From contig NC_016604.1 in NCBI RefSeq assembly GCF_000230895.2, forward strand, positions 3,906,001 to 3,970,000: a stretch of DNA of 64,000 bases. Reading direction: 5' to 3'. The notes under the pieces were generated by a model that was not told the DNA's origin, ran no database searches, and saw nothing but the letters and a program-made list of their open reading frames with translations. This stretch comes from Mycolicibacterium rhodesiae NBB3. GTDB taxonomy: Bacteria > Actinomycetota > Actinomycetes > Mycobacteriales > Mycobacteriaceae. Of this stretch, positions 42,102 to 49,576 are shown in pieces. Each line of letters opens with the position of its first letter. The first letter of the stretch is position 1. The position numbers and the translations under genes were made by a program.

Positions 42102-42900
42102 AAAGCTGTGCCAGCCGCGCGGCGGAGCCGCGGGCGCGTAACCCGGCTCCGGCCTTGCGGGTGAGTTCCCTTGAGCTGCCGAGCAATCCATCGAGAACGA
42201 GCGCGCGCTTGATGTGACGCTGCAGGTCGTGCTCCTCGGTGAAGCCGATGCCGCCGAGTACCTGCTGGCAATGTCGGGCGGCGGTCAACGCAGCCTTACC
42301 GGCAGCGGCCTTGGCGAGCAGTGCGGTCAAGTCGGGACTCTCGACATCGGGCAGGGTCAGCGTCGCCTCGGCTCCCTCGATCGCCACCAGCGTTTCGGCC
42401 AGCCTGTGCCGGACCGCCTGGAACCCCGCGATCGGCTTGCCGAACTGAACGCGGTCCAGCGCGTGCCGGCACGCCAGTGTCAGCATCGCCCTGGCGGATC
42501 CGATGAGCCACCAGGCGACGGCGACGCGACCTTCGGCGACCCGGATCGGGTAGCCCTCGTCCTCCCGGCGCAGCGGCAGACCACCCAGCGCTGTGCCGGT
42601 CTTGCCGCTGCGGTCCCATATCACCCAGGTGTTGCCCGCGTAGGGCAGGGGAAGTTCGACGTCCGTGCCGATTTCGTTTCCGGTCGCGTGCAGCACCACG
42701 TCGACGAGAACGGAGGCGTGCGAACCGGTCTCGCCCAGCAGTCGGAAGACCATCGGCACGGCCGCATCGGGCATCTCGGACAGCATGTCGGCCCAGCCGA
42801 GTTGCATCAGGGCCGAATCCAGCTCGGGACCCGATGTCGTCAGCATGGTCTTGCGCAGCCCGTCTTCGAGCATCTCGAGTGAATCGCTATCCACGATCAC
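42100..42900 (-). CDS. Short acyl-CoA dehydrogenase-family subunit
   Basis: A 266-residue protein, well below the 370-400 residues of complete acyl-CoA dehydrogenases. It has the central TLACRHALDRVQFGKPIAGFQAVRHRLAE helix and the GIGFTEEHDLQRH segment, but the N-terminal FAD/substrate part is reduced. It overlaps the full-length acyl-CoA dehydrogenase gene by GTGA. Mycobacterial steroid-type enzymes such as the FadE pairs form alpha2-beta2 heterotetramers in which one partner is short, and this pair fits that pattern. The start at 42900 is set by the overlap. Confidence 0.82.
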   Translation of the reverse strand: MIVDSDSLEMLEDGLRKTMLTTSGPELDSALMQLGWADMLSEMPDAAVPMVFRLLGETGSHASVLVDVVLHATGNEIGTDVELPLPYAGNTWVIWDRSGKTGTALGGLPLRREDEGYPIRVAEGRVAVAWWLIGSARAMLTLACRHALDRVQFGKPIAGFQAVRHRLAETLVAIEGAEATLTLPDVESPDLTALLAKAAAGKAALTAARHCQQVLGGIGFTEEHDLQRHIKRALVLDGLLGSSRELTRKAGAGLRARGSAARLAQL

Positions 42901-44030
42901 TCCTTCCCGAGGTCCAGCAGGCGGCGCGCGATGATGTTCCGCTGCACTTCGGCAGTGCCGCCGTAGATGGTGGCCGCACGCGAATACAGGTATTCGGTGC
43001 GCCATTCGGTGTCGTCCAGTTCGATGGCGCTCGGCATCAGGTCCCGAGCGGTGTCGTAGAGACGCTGTTCGGCGCCCGCCAGCAACACCTTGTCGATCGA
43101 TGTGTCCGGTCCGAGCTTCTCTCCGTCACCCAGACGGTGCTGGGTGGCCCGCGAACGGCAGCGCAGCATGTGCAGAGCCAGATACGTCTCGCCCATATCC
43201 GAATCCACCGCCTGACCGACCGACTTGACCTCCGCGATCAGCGCGTCGAACCGCGAATACAGGTAGGCGATGCGCTGCCAGAAGCACGTCGAGCGCTCGT
43301 AGGGCAGCAGATCCATCGCCAGCTTCCACCCGTCGCCGGGCTGACCGAGCATGCGATCCGCGGGCACCTCGACATCATCGAAGTACACCTCGCAGAACTC
43401 GTCGACGTCATGCATGGTGCGCAGCGGGCGCACCGTGACGCCGGGGGAGTCGAGGTCGACGAAGAACGCGGTGATGGCCTCATGGTTGGGGGTATCGGGC
43501 CCACCGGTCCGCGTGAGCAGTACGCAACGGGTTGCGTACTGCGCGAAGCTCGTCCACACCTTCTGGCCGTTGACGATCCACTTGTCGCCGTCCTGGACCG
43601 CGCGGGTGGTCAGCGATGCGAGATCGCTACCCGAACCCGGTTCGGAGAAGCCTTGGCACCAGGATTCCTGGCCAGACAGCAACTTCGGCACCATCTCGGC
43701 GGCGAGCTCGGGACGGGCGTAGTCGATCATGGTCGGCGTGAGGACGTCGAGCATGGAATACGGCCCGGGATGGTCGATTCCACGTCCGACGATCTCCTCG
43801 CCCACGATCGCGCGCAGGATGTCCGGACCGCCAAGTCCCCCTGCCGATTCCGGCCACCCGTAGCGCATCCAGCCCGCGTCATACAAGGCTTTCAGCACGC
43901 GCAGGTGCTGTGCCTGGTGCGCGTCGAGGGAATGGTCGTCGGATGTGGGAGTGAGGTCGTTCTCAGCGAGCCACGCCACCAACTGCGAGCGGAACTCGGC
44001 TGTGGTCGCGAAGTCGGCGGCGGCGGTCAT
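42897..44030 (-). CDS. Acyl-CoA dehydrogenase, large partner
   Basis: A 377-residue acyl-CoA dehydrogenase. GFSEPGSGSDLASL near 130 and VWTSFAQ near 160 mark the FAD site, and the end reads IYGGTAEVQRNIIARR. The ATG at 44030 overlaps the SnoaL-like gene's stop. With the short subunit encoded next (overlap GTGA), it probably forms a heteromeric enzyme. Such pairs in mycobacteria desaturate steroid- or ring-linked acyl-CoAs. The substrate here is unknown. Confidence 0.87.
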   Translation of the reverse strand: MTAAADFATTAEFRSQLVAWLAENDLTPTSDDHSLDAHQAQHLRVLKALYDAGWMRYGWPESAGGLGGPDILRAIVGEEIVGRGIDHPGPYSMLDVLTPTMIDYARPELAAEMVPKLLSGQESWCQGFSEPGSGSDLASLTTRAVQDGDKWIVNGQKVWTSFAQYATRCVLLTRTGGPDTPNHEAITAFFVDLDSPGVTVRPLRTMHDVDEFCEVYFDDVEVPADRMLGQPGDGWKLAMDLLPYERSTCFWQRIAYLYSRFDALIAEVKSVGQAVDSDMGETYLALHMLRCRSRATQHRLGDGEKLGPDTSIDKVLLAGAEQRLYDTARDLMPSAIELDDTEWRTEYLYSRAATIYGGTAEVQRNIIARRLLDLGKE

Positions 44031-44458
44031 CCTGCTTCGGGCCTGCCGATGGCGTGCGGGCGTCCGGAGTCGTGCTCGCCGCTGCGCCGGATGAACGTCA
44101 TCGCGCGGGTCCGGAGGCGCCAACCGTCGTCGGTGCGAACGTAGGTGTCCTTGTAGTAGCCGATGCGCATGTCGTGCTTGGAATGCTCGATGAAGCACAG
44201 CGGCTGCGTGCCGCTGGCCTGGTCAGGGTTGTCGGGGTCGAGGTCGATCAGCGCGGTACCCGTCATGAACAGGCCTTTCGGTGCCGCGTCGACCAGTTCG
44301 GGGAAGCGGGCCAGCGTGTAGGTCGAGCCGAACGCGCTGTAGGTGCCGTCGGGGGTGAAGACAGAGATCAGGCCGTCGATATCGCCCTGCGTGATGGTGA
44401 CTGCGTACTTGGCGAGCGTCTGCTGGATCTCGACCAGGTCATCGATTCGATTGGTCAT
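44027..44458 (-). CDS. SnoaL-like / NTF2-fold protein
   Basis: A 143-residue protein of the SnoaL-like NTF2 fold (scytalone dehydratase, limonene-epoxide hydrolase and dioxygenase beta-subunit relatives). The N-terminal helix with EIQQTLAKYAVTITQGDIDGL, then VFTPDGTYS, and the C-terminal WRLRTRAMTFIRRSG are typical. It could be a dehydratase, isomerase or lyase. It does not look like a Rieske beta subunit, and it is several genes away from the oxygenase gene. It overlaps both neighbours slightly. Confidence 0.8.
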   Translation of the reverse strand: MTNRIDDLVEIQQTLAKYAVTITQGDIDGLISVFTPDGTYSAFGSTYTLARFPELVDAAPKGLFMTGTALIDLDPDNPDQASGTQPLCFIEHSKHDMRIGYYKDTYVRTDDGWRLRTRAMTFIRRSGEHDSGRPHAIGRPEAG

Positions 44459-45725
44459 GTCGGTAGACCTTACCGTCCTTCATTACAAAGTTGACGTCCC
44501 GTGTAACGGTGATATCGGCGAGGGGATCGCCGGGCACGGCAATGATGTCCGCGAGATACCCCTCGGCGATACGGCCGAGGTCGGGCTTGTCGATCAGTTC
44601 GGCCGCGACGACGGTCGCTGCGCGGAGTACCGCCGCAGGAGGCATGCCCCAGTCGACGAGCGTGACGAGTTCGTCGGCGTTCTTACCGTGCGGGATCGCC
44701 GGAGCATCGCTGCCGACAGCGATCTTGACGCCGGCCTTGTACGCCGCCTCGATCGACGTGCGCGCTTTGGGGAACATCTCGGCGGCCTTGTCCTGCAACT
44801 CCTTTGGTGCCCGTGACACGTCCATGGCCTCCGCGAGGCGGCGAGTCGTCACCAGGAATCGGTCGTTGTCGACCAGCTTCTGGATGGCCTCGTCGTCCAT
44901 CAGAAAGCCGTGCTCGATGCAATCGATACCGCACGCGACGGCGTGCTTCACCGCTTCCGCGCCGTGGGTGTGGGCGGCCACCTTCAGGCCGCGCCGGTGT
45001 GCCTCGTCGACGATGGCCCGCAATTCCTCGTCCGAATAGTGCTGCGCACCAGCCTCGCCCGTCATCGACATGACCCCGCCGGACACGCAAACCTTGATCA
45101 ACTGGGCGCCGTGCTTGATCTGGTAGCGCACGGCTTTACGGATCTCGTCCACACCGTTGGCGATGCCCTCTTCGATCGTCAGGTCCAGCGCCCCCGGCAT
45201 GAACGCGGCGAACATCGTCGGGTCGAGGTGACCGCCCGTCGGCGTGATCGCGTGGCCGGCGGGCACGACCCGTGGGCCGTCGACCAGGCCCGCGTCGATG
45301 GCCCGCGACAGTGCGACGTCCAGAAGATATCCACCGGTCTTGACGAACAGACCCAGGTTGCGCACCGTCGTGAAGCCGGCGCGCAGGGTGCGACGCGCGT
45401 TGCCGATCGACCGAATCGTTCTGGTGGGTGGGTCATCCTGGACTTGGGACAGCCCGGGCGTCTCGCCGCGCCCGCCCATGAACAGGTTGACCTCCATGTC
45501 CATCAGGCCCGGCAGCAGAATGGCGTCGCCGAGATCGATCACCTCACCTGCGTCGGCCGAGCCGACACGACCGGCATCGGCTTCACCGCCGACGCCCACG
45601 ATCCGATTGTCCTCGACGCGAACGACTCCCGGCCGGACGATCTCGCCGGCGTCGACGTCGAGGAGACCCGCTGCCTTGAGGGTCAGTGATGAGCCGCTTG
45701 CGCGAAGAGCATCCGGCGGTGTCAC
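44439..45725 (-). CDS. Amidohydrolase (imidazolonepropionase-like) lacking the HxH motif
   Basis: A 428-residue TIM-barrel amidohydrolase. The usual HxH after the first strand reads Glu78-Val-Asn80 (MDMEVN), so two metal ligands are replaced. The rest is kept: Lys211 (IKVCVSGG), His252 and His254 (AHTHG), His272 (IEHG), Asp340 (GSDAP). It probably binds one metal or uses a different site. The GTG at 45725 starts 2 bp after the stop of the small upstream gene, and the 3' end overlaps the SnoaL-like gene by 20 nt. Imide, lactam or lactone hydrolysis is possible. Confidence 0.82.
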   Translation of the reverse strand: MTPPDALRASGSSLTLKAAGLLDVDAGEIVRPGVVRVEDNRIVGVGGEADAGRVGSADAGEVIDLGDAILLPGLMDMEVNLFMGGRGETPGLSQVQDDPPTRTIRSIGNARRTLRAGFTTVRNLGLFVKTGGYLLDVALSRAIDAGLVDGPRVVPAGHAITPTGGHLDPTMFAAFMPGALDLTIEEGIANGVDEIRKAVRYQIKHGAQLIKVCVSGGVMSMTGEAGAQHYSDEELRAIVDEAHRRGLKVAAHTHGAEAVKHAVACGIDCIEHGFLMDDEAIQKLVDNDRFLVTTRRLAEAMDVSRAPKELQDKAAEMFPKARTSIEAAYKAGVKIAVGSDAPAIPHGKNADELVTLVDWGMPPAAVLRAATVVAAELIDKPDLGRIAEGYLADIIAVPGDPLADITVTRDVNFVMKDGKVYRHDQSNR

Positions 45726-45727
45726 CT

Positions 45728-46057
45728 TTAGACCACCGGCTCCTTGATCAGGTTGATGTATGCGGCGCCACTGTCGAGCACTCGCGGCTGCTTCCACACC
45801 TCGACCGGGAAACTCACCATGACGATCGACTGTCCCAGATGCACCAGCGCCTTCGCGTCGTCGGGCATCCCCTTGAGCGGGAAGCGAGCATCGACGTAGA
45901 CCATGATGTCCTCGAGGCGCGCCATGCCCGCATCGTAGAGCTCCTGCATCTCGGCCATCGTGGAGTTCAGCCGCTTCTGGTAGCGCTCTTCCTCAGTCGG
46001 CAGACACCAGTCGCTGAACCGCTCGAGGTCAGCGAATTCTTCTGGCAGCTTAGGCAT
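45728..46057 (-). CDS. Small conserved-looking protein next to Rieske oxygenase, unknown function
   Basis: A 109-residue acidic protein with no recognised domain. Its ATG has a strong AGGAGGGGG ribosome-binding site and overlaps the end of the Rieske oxygenase gene, which supports it as a real, translationally coupled gene. The sequence has an EEERYQKRLNSTMAEMQEL helix and a C-terminal INLIKEP. It does not resemble a ferredoxin, since it has only one Cys, and is too short for a standard oxygenase beta subunit. It could be an accessory or small subunit of the oxygenase. Confidence 0.75.
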   Translation of the reverse strand: MPKLPEEFADLERFSDWCLPTEEERYQKRLNSTMAEMQELYDAGMARLEDIMVYVDARFPLKGMPDDAKALVHLGQSIVMVSFPVEVWKQPRVLDSGAAYINLIKEPVV

Positions 46058-47387
46058 TTGCCCCCTCCTTTTCGGTCTTGGACTGGGCTGCGCCATTGGC
46101 CGAACCATTTCCGTTCGCCAGCGACTCCTTATACCGGTCGACGTACTTGTGCGCGGTGTGGTGCAGGTGCCGCAACAGAATTTCCTGGTCGCAGAGCGGG
46201 AAGTCGAGTACCGCGCGGGTGCCGATCTGCGTCTGCGTGGCCTCCAACGTGTTGGCGTCCTGGAACGCGTACTCCTTGAACGTCACCGCGGCCAGCTCCT
46301 GAGAGAGGCGTTCGCGCAGGTTCTTCGGCGGCACGAAATACAGGTCGGCCTCGAAGATGTGGGTGTCCACGCCAGTCGGCCAGTAGTTGTAGGTGAGATA
46401 CCAGCCAGGAACCCAGAACAACAGCGTGAAGTTCGGGAAGAATTCGAAAGAGTCCTGGCCCCATGTCTTGTGCCGGCCGGGATTGATTGCCGGTGGCAGC
46501 TCGTCGGGCAGGATGCCCTTGATATTCGGGCGATCCCATGGCCCGAACAGACCACTGTGCAGAATGCGCTCGATGGGCTTGACCATGTTCAGGTCCTTCG
46601 GCGGGCTCATGCCGCCCCAGGACGAGATCATCGAGTGATCGCCCTTGATGTCGTAATGCAGCGCCTCGAAGCCGAACTTCGCCAGCTTCTCGGCCTCCTC
46701 CTTCTCCGCCTGCTTCATGTGCAGGATCGGGGCGTGGTAGAACTCGACGAATGCGTCGATGAACAGCTTCCAGTTGGACTTGACCTCGGCGCGGTAGCTG
46801 TAGTGCTCGGTCATCTCGTGGAAGGGATAGCCCTTGAGGCCCTGGCCGAATTCGCCCAGATACTCCTCGAGCGACACCGCGTCGTCGTCGAAGTTGACGA
46901 AGATGAAGCCTTCCCACACCTCGCAGCGCACCGGCTTGAGCGGGTAGTCGGCCTTGTCGATGTCGAAGAACTCTTGCTCCTGCTGAATGAAGGTCAGGTC
47001 GCCCTTGAGGCTGTAGCGCCAGGCGTGGTACTTGCAGACGAACTGGCGGCAGCTACCGGAGACTTCTTCGCCGGGGTAGTCGTTCCATACCAACTTGTTA
47101 CCGCGATGGCGGCACATGTTGTAGAAGGCGCGGATCTGATCGCCGTCGTTGACGATGACGAGCGACGTGCCCGGGCCGACCGAGGGCAGCTCACGGGTGA
47201 TGTAACTACCCTTCTTGGGAATCAGCTCTATACGGCCCATTTGCAGCCAGGTCTTGCGGAAGATGGCCTGCTGCTCCAACTTCCACTGCTCGGGGTCGAT
47301 CGAGTCCTCGTAGTTGACCGGTGCGGTGCCGAGTTCAGGCCAGTTCTCGGTCCAGCTACCGACGTCGGGCTTCTTGAAAAATGCCAC
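46050..47387 (-). CDS. Rieske non-haem iron aromatic ring-hydroxylating oxygenase, alpha subunit
   Basis: A 445-residue oxygenase. The Rieske site is Cys92-x-His94 and Cys118-x2-His121, with 23 residues between, longer than the usual 15-17. The catalytic domain has Glu215-x2-His218-x4-His223 (VEFYHAPILH) for the mononuclear iron; Glu replaces the bridging Asp of naphthalene-dioxygenase types. It would hydroxylate or demethylate a substrate with O2. No reductase or Rieske ferredoxin gene is visible in the window, so electrons must come from elsewhere. It is the second gene of a ten-gene unit. Confidence 0.9.
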   Translation of the reverse strand: MAFFKKPDVGSWTENWPELGTAPVNYEDSIDPEQWKLEQQAIFRKTWLQMGRIELIPKKGSYITRELPSVGPGTSLVIVNDGDQIRAFYNMCRHRGNKLVWNDYPGEEVSGSCRQFVCKYHAWRYSLKGDLTFIQQEQEFFDIDKADYPLKPVRCEVWEGFIFVNFDDDAVSLEEYLGEFGQGLKGYPFHEMTEHYSYRAEVKSNWKLFIDAFVEFYHAPILHMKQAEKEEAEKLAKFGFEALHYDIKGDHSMISSWGGMSPPKDLNMVKPIERILHSGLFGPWDRPNIKGILPDELPPAINPGRHKTWGQDSFEFFPNFTLLFWVPGWYLTYNYWPTGVDTHIFEADLYFVPPKNLRERLSQELAAVTFKEYAFQDANTLEATQTQIGTRAVLDFPLCDQEILLRHLHHTAHKYVDRYKESLANGNGSANGAAQSKTEKEGANA

Positions 47388-47394
47388 GGTTTGT

Positions 47395-47973
47395 CTACCT
47401 CTCCTGATCGGGTTGTACGCCGAAAGTTTTCAAAGCCATTGCCACGGTGATGTAGCAGCCGACGAGAAACACGAAGTCCATCCGCTGGCGCTCGTCGAAC
47501 TGTTCGCTCAACGCGGCCCACGTCTCGTCCGACAGTTCGTAGCGGTCCATCAACTCGTCGACCCCGGCTACGACCGCGCGGTCGAAGTCCTGCGCTGCTT
47601 CGCCACGCTGGACGGCCGCGATGTCGTCGTCGGTGAGTCCCGCGTCGCGGCCCATCCTGACGTGCTGCCCCCACTCGTAGTCGGAGCCGGTGCGGTGCGC
47701 GACCCGCAGGATCGCGAGCTCACGCAGCCGAGGCGGCACCGTGGAGCGGAACAGCAGGTGGACGTTGAACTTGAGAAACTCTTTGGTCAGCGCGGGATGA
47801 CGGACGAAGGTCGAGAGGATGTTGCTCGCCTTTTCCGGGTTGCGCCGCTCCTTGGGGAGCATGACGGCGAGTGCGCCGTCGACGGCGTCATCCCACTGGT
47901 CCGCGGGAAGCGGGGGCAGGCGCACCGGCTGGTTCCTCTCGTTCACGAGAATCAGGTTCTCATATTTCGCCAA
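47395..47973 (-). CDS. Carboxymuconolactone decarboxylase-family protein
   Basis: A 192-residue helical protein of the carboxymuconolactone decarboxylase/AhpD-like family, with RLRELAILRVAHRTGSDYEWGQHV and the following DAGLTDDDIAAV segments. The equivalent of the AhpD CXXC is absent. I place the start at TTG 47973 because AAAGGTGG lies 7 nt upstream; an in-frame GTG at 48009 is open but has no ribosome-binding site. It heads the Rieske operon, 7 bp before the oxygenase. The function could be decarboxylation, dehydratase-type chemistry or protein partnering. Confidence 0.8.
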   Translation of the reverse strand: MAKYENLILVNERNQPVRLPPLPADQWDDAVDGALAVMLPKERRNPEKASNILSTFVRHPALTKEFLKFNVHLLFRSTVPPRLRELAILRVAHRTGSDYEWGQHVRMGRDAGLTDDDIAAVQRGEAAQDFDRAVVAGVDELMDRYELSDETWAALSEQFDERQRMDFVFLVGCYITVAMALKTFGVQPDQER

Positions 47974-48091
47974 TAGATTTCCACCTTTATCGCAGATGGT
48001 CAATCCCACTCGTCAGATGTGCCGGTCAGCGGCCTGCCACTTAAGTTCCAACGGTGCTGCAAGAAGGCCATGCGGACGCTTTCGGACATTG

Positions 48092-48162
48092 ATTCTCGCC
48101 GCAAGAGAAGCTAGTTTCCTCAGATAGAGAACACCACTGGCCAACTAGTGTTGGTGTCAGTG
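48092..48162. promoter_or_regulatory. Divergent promoter region with inverted repeats
   Basis: CACTG (48135-48139), CCAAC-TAGT-GTTGG (48141-48154) and CAGTG (48158-48162) form a nested inverted repeat 37 bp before the amidohydrolase start. Upstream, ATTCTCGCCGCAAGAGA (48092-48108) nearly repeats 3962-3979 in the ring-cleavage promoter. The 225 bp between 47973 and 48199 otherwise hold nothing I can identify. Confidence 0.45.
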
Positions 48163-48198
48163 CCGTCTTGCACATGACTTCGACGAGAGGGAACAGGC

Positions 48199-49494
48199 AT
48201 GAACAAGGAAGACATGATCCTGATCAGCGTGGACGACCACATCGTCGAGCCGCCGGACATGTTCAAGAATCATCTGCAGAAGAAGTACCTGGATGAGGCG
48301 CCGCGGTTGGTGCACAACCCCGACGGCAGCGACACCTGGCAGTTCCGCGACATCGTGATCCCCAACGTCGCACTCAACGCGGTCGCCGGCCGGCCGAAAG
48401 AGGAGTACGGGCTCGAGCCGCAGGGTCTCGATGAGATCCGGCCGGGCTGCTACAAGGTCGATGAGCGCGTCAAGGACATGAACGCCGGCGGCATCCTCGG
48501 GTCGATGTGCTTTCCGTCCTTCCCGGGATTCGCCGGACGGTTGTTCGCCACCGAGGACCAGGAGTTCTCGTTGGCGCTGGTGCAGGCCTACAACGACTGG
48601 CATGTCGAGGAGTGGTGCGGGGCGTATCCGGCGCGGTTCATCCCGATGACGCTGCCGGTGATCTGGGATGCCGAGGCCTGTGCCAAGGAGATCCGGCGCA
48701 ACGCCAAGCGCGGGGTGCACTCGTTGACGTTCAGCGAGAACCCGGCCGCGATGGGCTATCCGAGCTTCCATGACTTCGACTATTGGAAGCCGATGTGGGA
48801 CGCGCTGGTGGACACCGACACCGTGCTCAACGTGCATATCGGTTCCTCGGGCCGGCTGGCGATCACCGCCCCCGACGCCCCGATGGATGTGATGATCACG
48901 CTGCAGCCGATGAACATCGTGCAGGCGGCCGCGGATCTGTTGTGGTCCAGGCCGATCAAGGAGTATCCCGATCTCAAGATCGCGCTGTCCGAGGGCGGCA
49001 CGGGCTGGATTCCCTACTTCCTCGAGCGTGCCGACCGCACCTATGAGATGCACTCGACGTGGACCGGGCAGGACTTCGGCAAGCAGAAACCCTCAGAGGT
49101 CTTCCGCGACCACTTCCTGACGTGTTTCATCTCCGATCACGTCGGGGTGGCCCTTCGCAACGAGGTGGGTATCGACAACATCTGCTGGGAAGCCGACTAC
49201 CCGCACTCGGACTCGATGTGGCCCGGTGCGCCCGAGCAACTCGACGAGGTCCTCAAAAAGCACAATGTGCCCGACGTCGAGATCAACAAGATGACCTACG
49301 AGAACGCGATGCGCTGGTACCACTGGGACCCCTTCACCCACATCACCAGGGAACAGGCGACCGTCGGCGCGCTCCGCAAGGCCGCCGAAGGCCACGACGT
49401 CACCATCCAGGCGCTGTCGAAGAAGGAAAAGACCGGTGCCAACTTCGCCGACTTCGCCGCCAACGCCAAGGAATTGACCGGCAACAAGGACTGA
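48199..49494 (+). CDS. Amidohydrolase (metal-dependent TIM-barrel, decarboxylase/hydrolase family)
   Basis: A 431-residue amidohydrolase-2 protein. VDDHIVEPPDMF near residue 11 opens with the DDH motif, NVHIG near 214 and EADYPHSDS near 331 follow, and the C-terminal Asp is kept. Relatives catalyse C-C bond hydrolysis or decarboxylation, including aromatic acids. GAGAGGG precedes the ATG. It is the first gene of a CoA-dependent degradation operon and is related to the protein at 17748-18944, which also leads a CoA-transferase-containing unit. Decarboxylation or ring opening of the substrate is plausible. Confidence 0.84.
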   Translation: MNKEDMILISVDDHIVEPPDMFKNHLQKKYLDEAPRLVHNPDGSDTWQFRDIVIPNVALNAVAGRPKEEYGLEPQGLDEIRPGCYKVDERVKDMNAGGILGSMCFPSFPGFAGRLFATEDQEFSLALVQAYNDWHVEEWCGAYPARFIPMTLPVIWDAEACAKEIRRNAKRGVHSLTFSENPAAMGYPSFHDFDYWKPMWDALVDTDTVLNVHIGSSGRLAITAPDAPMDVMITLQPMNIVQAAADLLWSRPIKEYPDLKIALSEGGTGWIPYFLERADRTYEMHSTWTGQDFGKQKPSEVFRDHFLTCFISDHVGVALRNEVGIDNICWEADYPHSDSMWPGAPEQLDEVLKKHNVPDVEINKMTYENAMRWYHWDPFTHITREQATVGALRKAAEGHDVTIQALSKKEKTGANFADFAANAKELTGNKD

Positions 49495-49502
49495 GGTCCG
49501 CA

Positions 49503-49554
49503 GCGATCTCGGCGTGCCTGGTGACGCTCAGCGTGACCGAGCACGCCGAATCGC
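49503..49554 (+). other. Long near-perfect hairpin between genes
   Basis: GCGATCTCGGCGTGC (49503-49517) pairs with GCACGCCGAATCGC (49541-49554) with one bulge. The intervening 23 bases hold a second near-palindrome around GGTGACGCT. No T-run follows, so it may be an mRNA stability or attenuation element rather than a terminator, inside the operon after the amidohydrolase gene. Confidence 0.6.
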
Positions 49555-49576
49555 TGTGTAGAGCAGAGGAGAACAC

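Noticed and set aside
44027..44458. SnoaL-like protein as the beta subunit of the Rieske oxygenase
   Set aside because: It lies three genes away from the oxygenase and overlaps the amidohydrolase and acyl-CoA dehydrogenase genes instead; fold alone is not enough.
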